Source of the DNA: Spirometra erinaceieuropaei
Taxonomy: Eukaryota > Platyhelminthes > Cestoda > Diphyllobothriidea > Diphyllobothriidae
Assembly: GCA_902702965.1 (NCBI GenBank)
Contig: CACRXP010000311.1
Coordinates: forward strand, 482,597 to 546,596
Reading direction: 5' to 3'
Length of the DNA stretch: 64,000 nt
Part shown: piece by piece, positions 49,505-60,994 of the stretch
Layout of the letters: every line of letters begins with the position of its first letter
Numbering within the stretch: the first letter of the stretch is position 1
Notes under the pieces: generated by a model
Told to the model about the DNA's origin: nothing
Databases searched by the model: none
The model's input: only the letters and a program-made list of their open reading frames with translations
Program-made: the position numbers and the translations under genes

Positions 49505-51000
49505 CTGCAAAAATAAAGCAAGAAATTATGCGCTTCCTAGATCAGCATAATCTATCTGATGCGCAGCATGGGTACCGTAGTGGCAAGTCTTGCGTGACAC
49601 ACTCGCTCTCCTGTTTGGAACGTTGGACTTGGGCATTTGATGAAGACAGTGCGCCGCATGCAGTCTATGTCGACTTTAAAAAGGCATTTGATAGTGTCCC
49701 TCATCAGCGCCTCCTGCACAAACTCAGCCGAACAGGCGTTAGGGGTAATCTCTTAGCATAGCTTCAAAGCTTCCTATTTGACCGCACTCAAATTGTCCAT
49801 GTCGGTGGACAGCAGTCGACGGAGGTTGCCGTTGAAAGCGGTGTTTCCCAAGGCTCAGTTCTTGGTCCTACCTTGTTCATTATTTATGTCAACGATTGCG
49901 CGAGTGAACTGAATTTTGGTGTCGCCATGTTTGCGGATGACATTAAGCTCTGGAGCTTCATTCGAACTGCAGCTGACGAAGAGCATTTGCAAGCGAACAT
50001 AAACCGACTCAAACAGTGGTCAAAGGACTCGCTTCTGCCGTTCAATGCGAAAAAATGCAATATTCTACGAGTCGGCAGAGCTCGCTCTCCGAACCATATG
50101 GCCTACTGCCTAAATGGTATTCCACTGCAAGAAGTGGACTCGCAGAAGGACTTGGGAGTATGGATTACGACCTCGCTCAAACCCTCGCTGCACTGCACGA
50201 AGATAGCCAAGTCTGCAATGTCAGTCCTCTACCTTGTCATGCGAGCTTTCTCAGTTCTTGGCGAAGACTGCTAACCTCAGCATCCTTGAAAGGGTTCAAA
50301 GGCGTGCAACGAAACTTGTGGCAGGACAGGGTTCACTACCATATGCAACGCGGTTGGCTAACCTTGATCTCTTTCCCTTGAGTTACAGGCAGTTACGGGG
50401 TGACCTGATACAAGCCTTCTGTATCATGCGCGGTCAGGACTGCAGCCTCGTACCGGGGGACTTCTCTGAGTTAGCAACCACCGCAAATCTACTAGGCCAT
50501 CCATTCAAACTACGTGTGACAGGGGCCAGACTGGACACACGAAAGTTCTTCTTTTCTAACAGAGTGCCAGAAGCTTGGAACGCCCTGTCTGTGGATGTCG
50601 TTATGTCTGCTTCCGTGGAGGTCTTTAAGAGGAAGCTGAATTTGTGTAGCAGTGTCCACTAAATTACCACCCGATCTGTGTAACCATGACAAATTCCGTG
50701 TTATAATACTACTCGCTATATTTCAGTAACATTTCAAATTGAATTTATTATTGTGTCCAACCCATCGCTTTCACTTACTGGCATGCACCTATGCGACTTT
50801 TGTCACTAGGGATGTTAATTATTTCGCTGCACTCGAAACTACCACTGAACTATTGCTCGTACTACAAACACTCGAGACAGCTTGTTTATCTGTACAGAGT
50901 TGACGCTTATCCGATTATTTGTTATCTTATGATATCTTTTCCAGTTTTTGAGATTTTTCAGTTGCTTGTAACCAAATAGGGAGTTCAAAGGTGAAGACCT
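49505..51000 (+). mobile_element. CR1-like non-LTR retrotransposon, 5'-truncated (copy C)
   Basis: Plus-strand relative of copies A and B. It starts inside the RT (KQEIMRFLDQHNL) and runs to the 3' UTR, which ends near the GGGAGTTCAAAGG shared with copies A and B. Truncation is therefore about 500 codons further 3' than in copy B. It lacks the AACTG tail. Confidence 0.85.
49508..50662 (+). pseudogene. CR1-like reverse transcriptase fragment, broken
   Basis: RT pieces: AQHGYRSGKSCVT, YVDFKKAFDSVPHQRLL, a TAG after GNLLA (codon W in copy B), then SGVSQGSVLGPTLFIIYVND with Q of VPQG kept and P changed to S, the catalytic FADDIKLW, FNAKKCNILRVG, and a stop after GEDC. About 70 bases present in copy B (FVKVFRTFVRPQLDFAIQAW region) are missing here, joining GEDC to [16 protein letters not shown]. 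The last frame ends [15 protein letters not shown]. Inactive. Confidence 0.9.
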
Positions 51001-51454
51001 GCCTTTCATGCGGTTATACATCTGATTGGGTGAGTTCCCCTTTCTCTGTAGTATGTCTGAATGTCAGGAAATTCACAAATGTTCGAGAACCTTCGCCTAA
51101 AGGAGTGGCGTTTCAGTGAGCCTCTAGTTGTCCGTCCACATCTTTGGTTATATTCAAAAGGGTTTTGACGAGAGTAGGAACTAAATGCTATTCCATATCC
51201 TACATGGTCAAGACTGGGTTCTGATTCAACCTAGTGCCTATTCTGTCTTAGTACCTGATGGCTTCCACCTTAACTCTGGCCAATTTCTGGCACATCTTGA
51301 TTCTATAATTGTTATTTTCTGCATTACAGCATTAACTGCATGCTCGTGGTGCGTGCAGCAATGTTATCTGTGACTGTAGCTGGTTATAAGGCTCAAGGGA
51401 GAATCCAAGTAGTAAAACGAACGGAATTCATGTCCTTAAGAACACTTCTTCCTC

Positions 51455-51605
51455 CTTCTCTTCTTCTTCTTCTTCTTCTTCTTCTTCCCCTTCTTCTTCT
51501 TCTTCTTCTTCTTCTTCTTCTTCTTCTTCTTTTTCTTCTTCTTCTTCTTCTGCTTCTTCTTCTTCTTCTTCTTCTTCTTCTTCTTCCTTCTCCTCCTGCT
51601 CTTCT
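51455..51605 (+). repeat. (CTT)n microsatellite
   Basis: Imperfect CTT tract broken by CCCC, TTTT and TGC changes. Gives false poly-Leu, poly-Lys and poly-Glu frames. Confidence 0.95.
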
Positions 51606-51799
51606 TCTCCGTCATGACTTCTGTTCTGGAGAGTATCAACAAGTCTGAATGCTGGCATGTGACCCTCCTCTCATTGGCTGTCTTCCAAAACTGCTCAAAC
51701 AGTTTGGACTGTATGAACCCAGCATGTACTTATACCAAAATTCGATGGGGCACGGTCATAAGCACCCGCCGTATTAAAGGCGGGTACTTGGGGTAAATT

Positions 51800-51950
51800 C
51801 CATGGGCGTTAGAGCTAGGGTTGGGATAGTCAGTTCTAGGACAAGAGCTAGCACAGGGGAATAAGTGCATCCCTGGAACTAAGCATAAGGTCCCCTGCGA
51901 TATAGGGGGTATGCATTTCCGAGCCCAGCCCAAAATTGAAATAGGTCTCA
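51800..51950 (+). repeat. Telomere-like repeat (family T), diverged
   Basis: GTTAGAGCTAGGGTTGGGAT, GGACAAGAGCTAGC, then CATCCCTGGAACTAAGC. Confidence 0.5.
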
Positions 51951-52394
51951 TTCCAACGGTTGCAATCTCACTGAGTTAAGCACGTCATAGAGAAACCGTC
52001 GACTTTATCACATGGCAACATGGTTGACATGACTGAAATAACTCAGAAGTGTAACACTTGACGCAGATTTAGACAGCTGGCTGCTTTATACAGATTCGCA
52101 GAAAGTGTGAATTGGCGGTGTGACTTCCCATACTCTCCGTGCGTCTTCTTAAGAGTCGGCACTTAACTGTCCCTACTCTCTGTACACGCGAGTGTAAAGA
52201 AACTGGTCAATAAAAATGACAAACAAGAGATATCATTGTTGAGGAAGCGTTACATGAGGACTAACCAAGCCGTGAGTGAACCTGACTTCCCAAGACGTAT
52301 CACCTTTTGGCTGTAGCAGACTAGCACAGAGGTATTCAGTGGAAGGCTAAAAATTCGTCGTAGGTAATTGCTCCACATTTGGAGCTGATGTGTC

Positions 52395-52800
52395 TGTCCC
52401 ATGTCAAATGGACCGTCGTTACCGGCAATGTTCACCGCGTGCTCCACAACAGGTTGGGCACGGAAACGGGACATAGGCGTGAATAAGTCTATAGCGATGA
52501 TGAACTTGCGCAGCGTCTACCTCACCCTCTCCTCCCCCACCCTTCTGAGCCGGATGTCGAAAGAAAGTCGAGGAAACTGGAGTCGGGGTCGTGCGCGAGT
52601 GGTCGGCGTGGTTTGAGCCTGCACCTGGGCGTGCCACCATATCCCCATGCATGGCATTTGCGTAGCGTATCCTGATCTGGTCCCCTTGTTGGTTCAGCAC
52701 AATTCCCGCATGGCGCGTTGTAGGGGATACTGTCTATCCCCCCCCCCAAAAACGCAGGCTTTCACCCACAACTATATGCATGTTTTGCTAGCAGTCCTCC
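52395..52800 (-). repeat. Family S3, copy 9
   Basis: On minus: GTGGAGCACGCGGTGAACAT and GGAGGAGAGGGTGAGGTAGA. Confidence 0.68.
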
Positions 52801-53824
52801 CTGTGAATAGAAATCAAGTAGGCACTAATAAGTCTCGACACTGCACCCGGCAAGCACCTAGGGAGGCAGTCTATCAGGACAGTTGAACCGTACAGTGCAC
52901 ACTTCACCCACTTGAAGGAGCTCTTAGAGACCACGCCTTAAGTTTCGGGTGTAGATGAGTGAGCTTTTGGTTTAGGAAGGGATCCCTTTCTTCGAAAGTC
53001 AGTGACGCAAGTCAGGCTGGAGATGCTCGAAAATGGTTCACACGTGCTGGTTTTACGTACTTCCAAACGTCATTCAAGGGCGAAGTCGTGAGAGAGGCCT
53101 GAATTTTTGGATTTTTCCAACCAGCACAAACAGTAAAATGAACGTTGTGACTAACATCTCTTGCAACGCAGCCAATTTTCTGCAGGACAAATTGGTGAAA
53201 AGGAGTAAAATTAGCCAGTCGAAGTATTTACTCCAGGAAGAGGACACTAGGTTTACACTATTCGTAGATTGCGATTGGATAAGGAATCATTTGCAGAAGC
53301 TGATCCCACTTTCGTAGATTTGCTAGAAGCAAACGCAGGGGTCTAGAAAAAGCCGTTTTTTTCCAAATGGCTTTAACAGAGCACGTTCAAAGTTAGCCTT
53401 ACTTCAGCGTATTCTTTTTGTGATATCAGCCACTTTCTTGTTCAGACTACGATTTATAAGCGCCAGTGGGAATTTCGTAAATCCCCACAGGCTTCTATCT
53501 CTAGGAACAGGATCTATGCGCTTCAGTCTGGCTCATAACGGCGAACCAATAGGACCTTGGGAGAACACTGCACCCATGAACGTCTCTGTCTCTGAGTGAG
53601 TCAAAGAAAGAGTTCAGCGACCAGCGTTAGCCTAAACTACTTTTTTCTTCATCAAAACGGGGTCTTTCGGGCACCGGCGTGTGAGACTTATAAACTTTTT
53701 GGCGCCAACGTATGGACCGCACAAACTTTTCGTCAGATAAGCATTTTCCTACCAACGGCTGATCCCGAAATCCACCTCCTTACTGCTGAGCGTGTCTACC
53801 GACAGAGACGAGGGAGACTGGGGT

Positions 53825-53965
53825 GGTTATTTCTGGCTTATTAGCTGTCGTCAGCCAGTCATACCCAATCCCGAAGTGTGGAACACCTGGGGCTTGAACT
53901 CGAGACCTGTTAGTTAGAAGTCCACACCTCTAACCACTGGGCCACGAGCCCGTCGCCCTGCCGGT
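53825..53965 (-). repeat. tRNA-like SINE (family S2)
   Basis: On minus: GTGGCCCAGTGGTTAGAGG (A-box-like) and GAGTTCAAGCCCC (B-box-like), with a shared flank AGCCAGTC(A/G)TACC. Lies 16 bases before the foldback element. Confidence 0.65.
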
Positions 53966-53980
53966 TTAGATCGGGAATAG

Positions 53981-54152
53981 TCATTTTGATGGTAAGGGAC
54001 GTTCAATGAGCAATCTTACGGAACTCACTCGTTCTGTTGTGCCTTACGGGCTGTGTGGCTGCTGGTTGGGCGCTAGTGAGAGCCCGTAAGGCTCAACGGA
54101 ACGAGTGAGTTCCGTATGAACGATCGGTGAGCGCCCCTTACTATCAAAATGA
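53981..54152. mobile_element. Foldback element with 72-bp arms
   Basis: Left arm 53981-54052 and right arm 54081-54152 are inverted repeats; the inner part CGGAACTCACTCGTTC and GCCTTACGGGCT and the outer TCATTTTGAT are exact. Spacer of 28 bases. It would form a strong hairpin in RNA or single-stranded DNA. No coding capacity. Confidence 0.88.
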
Positions 54153-54270
54153 AACATTTAATGAGGCAGCATCTGGGAAATAGGGGAATTTCGGGGAAAA
54201 TTACAATCTAGTTCTGTTGGAGCATGTGTAGGGGGTGAGGAATGGGGTAAATCTGCCAGCGAGTTATATC

Positions 54271-54405
54271 GCAGTAGGTTGGGCGGGCAATTTGACCCAA
54301 ATTCGATTAAACTCACGGCTCGCGGTCGGGACCTCGTAGTTCATGCAGTCAGACCGTTGCCGTGCTAAGGCCTCGTCGTTGGGGTTGAACGCCCCCGATG
54401 CCCTC
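54271..54405 (+). repeat. tRNA-like SINE (family S1), diverged
   Basis: GCAGTAGGTTGGGCGGGCAA leader as at 23458, followed by a decayed tRNA-like part. Confidence 0.6.
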
Positions 54406-55069
54406 AGAGTATTCATAGTTGACTCTAATAAATGCAACTTATCAGCAGATTTCCCCCACCCCCCCCCCTTCCCGCCCCTCACGTCCCTGACAGGACTAAA
54501 CTACTTATTTCAGTCGCTGCTTTGGGCGGATTATTGATAATCAAAAAGGTATGTTCACTGTACTTAACTTCCTCAGTAAGCAAATAAAAAACCGCCCACC
54601 AAAACCATGTGCTGGCAAGCATGTACGAAGTTAGATAGTGCATAATTTGTCATGAAAAGGTAGTTGCTAAAATCGTGGACAACTGCAAATGAGCTAGACT
54701 TTAATCTAAAATGATTTGTGCCATGCTCTTACAAAACAGCTCTTTTGAGTGGCATTCCCACCAGTTTATTGAACTGCTGGAGGCGCGAAAAAGTCAAACA
54801 GAAAATCTGAGGTAGCTATTTCATTTAGTGACTTCAACAGGGGGGCACTAATCGGTCAGAAGTACAGTGGTCTGAAGCTTCGCCGTCACAGACATGCTTG
54901 ACGGATTTTGGAGTACGCGGGTGAATGATGACAACGACAGAGAATGTCCATAAGCTTGCAGTATTTCAGTGAACCAGCTAAATTCCTATCAATCAGTTTT
55001 TCGTCCAAAAATTGTCAAAATGGCGTTACTATGGGCAAAACCGTCTCCTTTGCCATGGAATACTAGGTC

Positions 55070-55890
55070 AATCAAAGACAAGGGTATGGTTTGTAGCCGG
55101 GGTTACTTAATTCGAGGAGCAATAGTGCTGAATAAAAATGACTGACGATATTTTTTTGTACATGCTGGAGAAGGAAATGCAAAAGCCTCGCGGTGGCTGC
55201 TACGTGGGGATCGTCAACATGGTTTAAAGTTGTCGTCGGAGTGAAAATATGCCAATGCAACACCCTTTTGACAATGCCTGCGGGGGGGGGGACAGTACAT
55301 TCATTTACTATTATCAGTAGATAGTAAAAATAGTGTCCCCTCTTTGACTGACGGCAATATGGAAGATCAAAATGTGTCATATCTCGAAGTTCTTAGATGT
55401 TCGGCTCCTTTGCTCAACACAAATGCTCCCCGCAGTTAGTAATCGCGGCCATAAATGATACCCGTGCTCATTAAAATATCCCATAGCCTCCACTCTAAGG
55501 ACTGGCACTTCAGTGAGGCTCTGCTCGACAGTCCGGAACTATGGTAATGGCTAAGAGGCTTTCGGTGAATTCAAAAGTGTTTATTTATCTATAGACTACT
55601 AACGTATCTATAGAATAAAAGGGTACGTTGGATCATGCCATCGTTGACTTCAAACAAAGTCTATCGGAACCTAGGACCTAGACAATATTAATCTTACTTC
55701 TAACTACGACCTTCGCCTTCTCAAAATCCAGATCCTATGGGATCAAGATAAAACAAAAAATACACGCTGGCGATCATTTGCCAACGACATAAAGAACAAA
55801 TGTTTAGCCCAATGGTCGCAAACAGAGGTTTCTTTGAATGAGGTCCCTGTTGGCGTGAATTATCGATGAAACGGCTGCTCATTATTCATA
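55070..55890 (+). repeat. Dispersed repeat family Y, copy 2
   Basis: Plus-oriented partner of 27190-28200 (see islands there), with its own poly-G tract at 55281-55290. No protein frame is conserved between the copies. Confidence 0.75.
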
Positions 55891-56825
55891 AGGTAGGGCA
55901 CAGGCAATGAGAGTGGACTTATAACTGAATAAAGGCATATTCTGAATTGTGAATCTGAAAAAAGTTGCAGTAATTCCGACTAGGAGGTCTCAAATGTGTA
56001 CTGCGTATCCAAATTCCTGAAGCCCTCAGCTACCTGTCGCCAGAGTGCAAAGTGCATCTTCTATGAGAGTCACGCACATGGAGCGGACAATCTATGTGCA
56101 TATACTACCTTGCTGCAATTGAAAGATTTTCCTGAAAATTTGGGGAAAAGCGCTTGCAGAGTAGGGATGGGATGAACGTAAAAGTAGACGTCGGACAGCA
56201 TTATCACCCAGGTGCCCAGTTTGTGCACAGGCAAAATCACGGACAAATCTTCACCATACAGTAGGTGAGGAAACTCGGGAAACGTGATAATAGACACTTA
56301 CATGATCGTAATAGGACAAATCAATTTATTTGGTTATGACATTCGCAGGAAGGTTCTTTTTTCTGGAAAAATCCGCATCTAGCTTAGTTTTATCGCGGAA
56401 AGGGCTCGCAAATTTGAACGGAAGTCACTGCTATCCTGGATTCAGGAAAATTAATAAATGAATAACCCCTTTGAAACACATCTGCGCACTGATATAAATT
56501 AAAAAGTATTGCTCGGACAATAATTGTCCAATCGAAAATATTTTTTTGATTTGCGTAGGTTGGTTGACGCTAGATGTCAACTAATCATGCAAATAAAGAG
56601 GTTCGCAACGATCGGGAGCTACAAATCAAAAAGGCATGCATTCAAACCCTGTCAATGTGTCCACACTGACAAAGAAAATTCCAGACGCGAGTCGGTCTGG
56701 CCGGACGTCTTGGCAGGATCAAACTACCTCTCATTTCAATACAAGCTAGTACTATCGGCAGAAACATCACTGTTGAGAACGGTCCTACCATTCCATGAAA
56801 CACAACCATACTCGTGAAGAAGGTG

Positions 56826-57494
56826 ACCCGATCGCTGAGGCAAGAGTTTTATTCGCCCGACGTTTCGCATTCCTACTCGAACCCACCATTACAGACCGGA
56901 GGCAACCATCAGGCGTCAGATAATAAAGCCGAAATACCCCTACCACAGTAAGAAACGTTTGGAAACATTTATCGGATTTGGTGCAGTTGCGGAAAAAGCA
57001 ACCATGTAAGAGAAACCGGAAGACATCTCAGAACACGGATGCCCGAACATTCTGCAGTAGTATGAAGAAATGACGCCAGCTCTCAAGTAGCGGCTCATTC
57101 AGCACGTAAAGGGTTACACGGGTGAAAAGCGCTCCCATCGCCAGGGTTGGTAGCTCAGATGGCCGAGCAACTACCCCACCAAAATCCAACAACCGTGATG
57201 AATTTGCATCATTTAACGACGTGAATAGTGGCCATAAAACTGTCATCACATCAACAATTCATGATAAAGGTTGGAGTAGAAATCATTCATAGGCATTCGG
57301 TGGCGTGATGACTGCATCCTATAAATACTGCAGTCCCGTGTGCATTAAGCAATCCTATCTGTTTTTGTCTCCGATGATGTGTTCGAGCAGGAATCCCAGA
57401 CCTCAGGCTAATAAAGCTCTTGTCCCAGCGATCGTGTATCCTTCCTCAAGACTGCTTCCTGGGACTCTTCTCTTCGCTTCTATTGACATCCATA
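56826..57494 (+). mobile_element. Penelope-like element with inverted terminal arms (type d)
   Basis: Left arm 56826-56906 and right arm about 57355-57436 are inverted copies of each other; each has the core TTCGAG(C/T)AGGAAT in its sense direction and AATAAA-like TTTTATT/AATAAAG beyond it. A decayed GIY-YIG fragment in plus orientation lies between. The right arm continues to 57494 with a segment also found at 48004-48040 (inverted) and 60952-60989. Inverted or tandem terminal repeats are a known property of PLEs. Confidence 0.75.
56952..57110 (+). pseudogene. GIY-YIG endonuclease remnant of PLE type d
   Basis: Reads FGNIYRIWCSCGKSNHVRET, then GRHLRTRMPEHSAVV, a stop, and RNDASSQVAAHSA. IYRI, a Cys-x-Cys, (Y)V-ETGR and the TRM-EH arginine are in PLE order. 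The tyrosine and glycine of YIG are lost (H and R here), so the nuclease would be dead even without the stop. Confidence 0.78.
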
Positions 57495-57499
57495 TTCGT

Positions 57500-59045
57500 C
57501 CCGGTACCAGTAATGTGGGTTGAATTCAAGCCTGCCCCCACTGTGACCGAATTTTATCATCACAGGATGTCCGCGTCGGTCATTTGAGAATTCAAGCTTT
57601 ACATAGAGCCATATCAGCCATATATGCAGAAGAGACGTCGCCGCCACATCAGCAATTTTGTGGATAAGGGGTTGCAAGAATCTTTCAGTTGATCTCTCAG
57701 ATATTGTTGACAATGCAAAGTCTCTTGTATACATGATTATTTTGCACCATTCCCATCCTATAAATACAGCATATCAGTCAATGTCTTGGAGTAAATTACA
57801 GAATTCCTTGAAAACTCCACCGAAACGACATAGGTCTGCATGGAAGGTAGTTAATTTGCAAATATTTTAGGGGTAACTCCTAGCATGCAAACTGCACATG
57901 ACAGACGGTGAAACAGGAGTGGAGAATTTTTGAAGTAAAAGCATGCAATATCTTCAAAGCACTTGCACACAAAATGCACAGCAAGAGCAAAGGTTATATA
58001 CTCAGTTATGAATTACTGAGTTATTTTCGGAAAACACGAAGCCTAAGTGTAAACAAATTTATCGACAGTGGCTCCAGAATGAAAAGAAAAGGGTTTTTCT
58101 TCATTTGCAGCAGGGAACATATCACTGTTGGCGGCGTGAATAGGCGGATCAAATATTCCTATTTGTCCTTAATTTAACCAACAATAAGATGAAACACATG
58201 AACAATCGTCAGCGAAATAACTCGGTAAAGGACTTTTTAAAGAAGTAGCTTGCTAGGGAAGACACTTCAGTTTATCAAAAGAGTATTCGTCGTAAGTCCT
58301 CCCTGTGGACTTACATTTGATCCAGTGCGGATTTTTTATGTTCGGATGGATCAGCAAATACGACTTAAACCCGAATCTGCTTTAAAAACTTGGGTAAATT
58401 CTATCGAGAATTATCCTGTATTGACGTAACTGACAGATTAAAACCATAGGACTTGTATTCCTGGACAGTCGATTAGGAACAGTTAAAACTACAATGCGTT
58501 GCCTGACCAGAAACTCGACTGATTCCAAGGACACGCAGTAATTTTGTGGAGAAGATATCCTCTCGGTACACAGTAAATCGTATGCCACCTATTGTGTCGG
58601 ATAAATTTATTCATATTTACTTAACTATTGGTCGGTCTCTCGACATACGAATCTTTTATTTGCTGACGAAATCCTCATTGCATATGTTGATCGCCCAACT
58701 TATGGTAAAAAAGTAAAAAAAATTACAACATATTCTCCTAAACCCATTTCGAAATACATAATCAAAAACTAAGCGGTTAAATAACTAATAAAATCTATAT
58801 TACGTTAGTTTCTGGGGCCATATTTAAATGAATTTCGTGTAAAAATCCCTTTATGATATGGCTTTATTTTGTTTTTTATCTGCGTGGATAACCTATCGTA
58901 CTTCCAAAATTGCATTTACTCATTTGACATGGACAATACTATTTTCGGCGTATTTTATTGCCATAGTAAAATAATTATATACAGGCGACGCAGCATTGCT
59001 TTCAATAATCTTTTAATGTTTTCATTTAACCTAAGATCGTCTATT
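57500..59045. other. No gene seen
   Basis: AT-rich; short frames only (for example 57908-58177 plus), none recognised. Confidence 0.45.
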
Positions 59046-59049
59046 ATTA

Positions 59050-59240
59050 ATTTGGATAATTCATATTAACCAAACTATGAAAAACTCGGCGCCTCGGTGG
59101 GATTCGAACGCATGACATTAATGGGAAGGTTTCAGTACAGCCAACGCTCTAACAATCTGAGCTACGAGGCCCCACCGAACGACGCGGGTTTAATCACATT
59201 TGGGACGTTACCAGCAAAAACTAGTGAACCGTCTGGAATC
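59050..59240 (-). repeat. tRNA-like SINE (family S1), left of a head-to-head pair
   Basis: On minus: GTAGCTCAGATTGTTAGAGC and, later, GCGTTCGAATCCCACC. Inverted relative to 59340-59510. Confidence 0.75.
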
Positions 59241-59339
59241 CATCAAATCTGATATAGTGAGTTGACTACGCAAGCAGGATATCCTAATTCACCTATAATC
59301 CACCAGATGACTACAAGGCTTACGTAATTCATATATGTT

Positions 59340-59510
59340 TTGGCAGATTTTATGATTAAACCCTCGTCGTCCGGCGGGCTCTCGTAGCTCAGATGGTTAG
59401 AGCGTTGGCTGTACTGAAACCTTTCCCTTACTATCGTGGGTTAGAATCTCACCAAAGTGCCGAGTTTCTCGCAGTTGGGTCAGTATGAATCACTCAAAAT
59501 CTGCCAAAAC
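59340..59510 (+). repeat. tRNA-like SINE (family S1), right of a head-to-head pair
   Basis: CTCGTAGCTCAGATGGTTAG at 59383, then GGGTTAGAATCTCACC; CGTCCGGCGGG leader as at 23507. Confidence 0.75.
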
Positions 59511-60329
59511 ATCTATTGATTTGGAGTTTTGGTTGATATATTTGGACCGTTTTCTGATAAATTAGAGATGGTTTGTTAGTTTACGCACATTTAATGATTT
59601 GATTCCCCTGCTGTAATTTACAATTTAACTTCCACCCTTGTACTTATCACAATACCAGTGCTTGACTCGAACCCAACCTTTCCTGCCAACAAATCTCTTT
59701 TCGCTTTCAATGCACACCTATTGTAGGTTGCACTTTCTTTCGAAAACTGGCGAAACCTTCATTCCTTAGATAAACGTTGTTGCAAAATGAGGTCACATGG
59801 GCACAAATACTCCAAGATGTGGTTTGCCTACCTCGTTCTAAATCAACAGCTGCCAACTCGCTGCGTCCGAAACGGAATGAACTTTACCCTACTTCCTGCT
59901 GAACATGGGCGTATCGGTAGTCAGCCCATTCGCGGGGTAATTTTGGCATCCAGAGTGGTCAGAGTGCAGATACTGAGATCTAATTATCTAGCTTTGCAAT
60001 CCTTCAAGTTGCTCATGCTGATGTCTGTTTTTATATCATATTTTGCGCTTGGCCAGGTGGTTATGCCTGTTTTTTTCCGCGAAATCTTGCTTCTCTCTAA
60101 GTCAAGGCTTCATGTAAAATCTGTTTAAAAATAAGCCGAGTGTATACGTCGGAGGTTTGCTGAAACAAGGAATCGTATCGGTATTGTGAGCGTCAGGCGC
60201 TGGCATGGGTTATCAACTCGACTCGTGATTGGATGCGTTTACCTGCCCCCAAATGACAGCTGCGGTGTCCCCGTTAACGTAGCAGCCAGAAGACGCAGAT
60301 TGAGTTTTGAGGGAGGTGCGACGGAAAAT

Positions 60330-60570
60330 CGGGCCATTCCTTGCCATCACTGACTTTAAACAAGAGTTTATGGGTAATTAAAGACGCCTGTCTCCCAACA
60401 ATCTGGGTTCTGTGGGTTCAAAGTGAAGCAAAGCCTAGACGGTAGCGATCAGTTGCTAACGAGATGGATAGTACAAGTTAGTGAAATGAACATAGACAGA
60501 GTATCTTTTGACTAGGAACCCTATTTGTCTGAATTCTCAATGAGGTGGCTGTGATATTGTGTTTGGAACC
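60330..60570 (+). repeat. Dispersed repeat family Y, copy 3 (partial)
   Basis: GACTTTAAACAAGAGTTTAT and the following 200 bases parallel the distal half of copies 1 and 2, with more divergence. Confidence 0.6.
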
Positions 60571-60889
60571 GAATTTAAAATATTCCTGGGTTCTGAGTCG
60601 GAAGTAAATTAAGATGATACCTACTAGGATGGTTCAAATGCATATTATGCAACGAAATTCCCAAAAACTTCTTTAATCCATTACCAGACTAAATTGATCT
60701 CTTCTTGTGAGTTATCCGTATGAAATATCGCTTATTCAGAAAGTGCGTGAGCGCCTTCTCCTACTAATCCGCCCTTGGAGTGTTATCTTCGGTATAACGA
60801 ACCAACACCTTGTTATCATGCGGAAGTTAGATAGTCAATTCTTGATTGAGGCCCCAGCAGCTGCATAGGTCGAAAGAGAACTTTTTGAA

Positions 60890-60992
60890 GAAAAGAAGAC
60901 ACGATCGCCTTCTTCTTCTTCTTCTTCTTCTTCTTCTTCTTCTTCTTCTTTAAGACTGCTTCCTGGGACTCGTCTCTTCGGTTCTATTGGAG
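60890..60992 (+). repeat. Stub of PLE type d terminus with expanded CTT tract
   Basis: AAGACTGCTTCCTGGGACTC and the following bases (60952-60989) match 57448-57484. The upstream ACGATCG is shared too, but a (TTC)n tract at 60911-60951 separates the parts. Confidence 0.65.
60910..60952 (+). repeat. (TTC)n microsatellite
   Basis: About 14 perfect units, next to a stub of a PLE terminus. Confidence 0.95.
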
Positions 60993-60994
60993 AA

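Noticed and set aside
51428..51658. Poly-Glu, poly-Lys and poly-Leu frames
   Set aside because: They come from the CTT tract.
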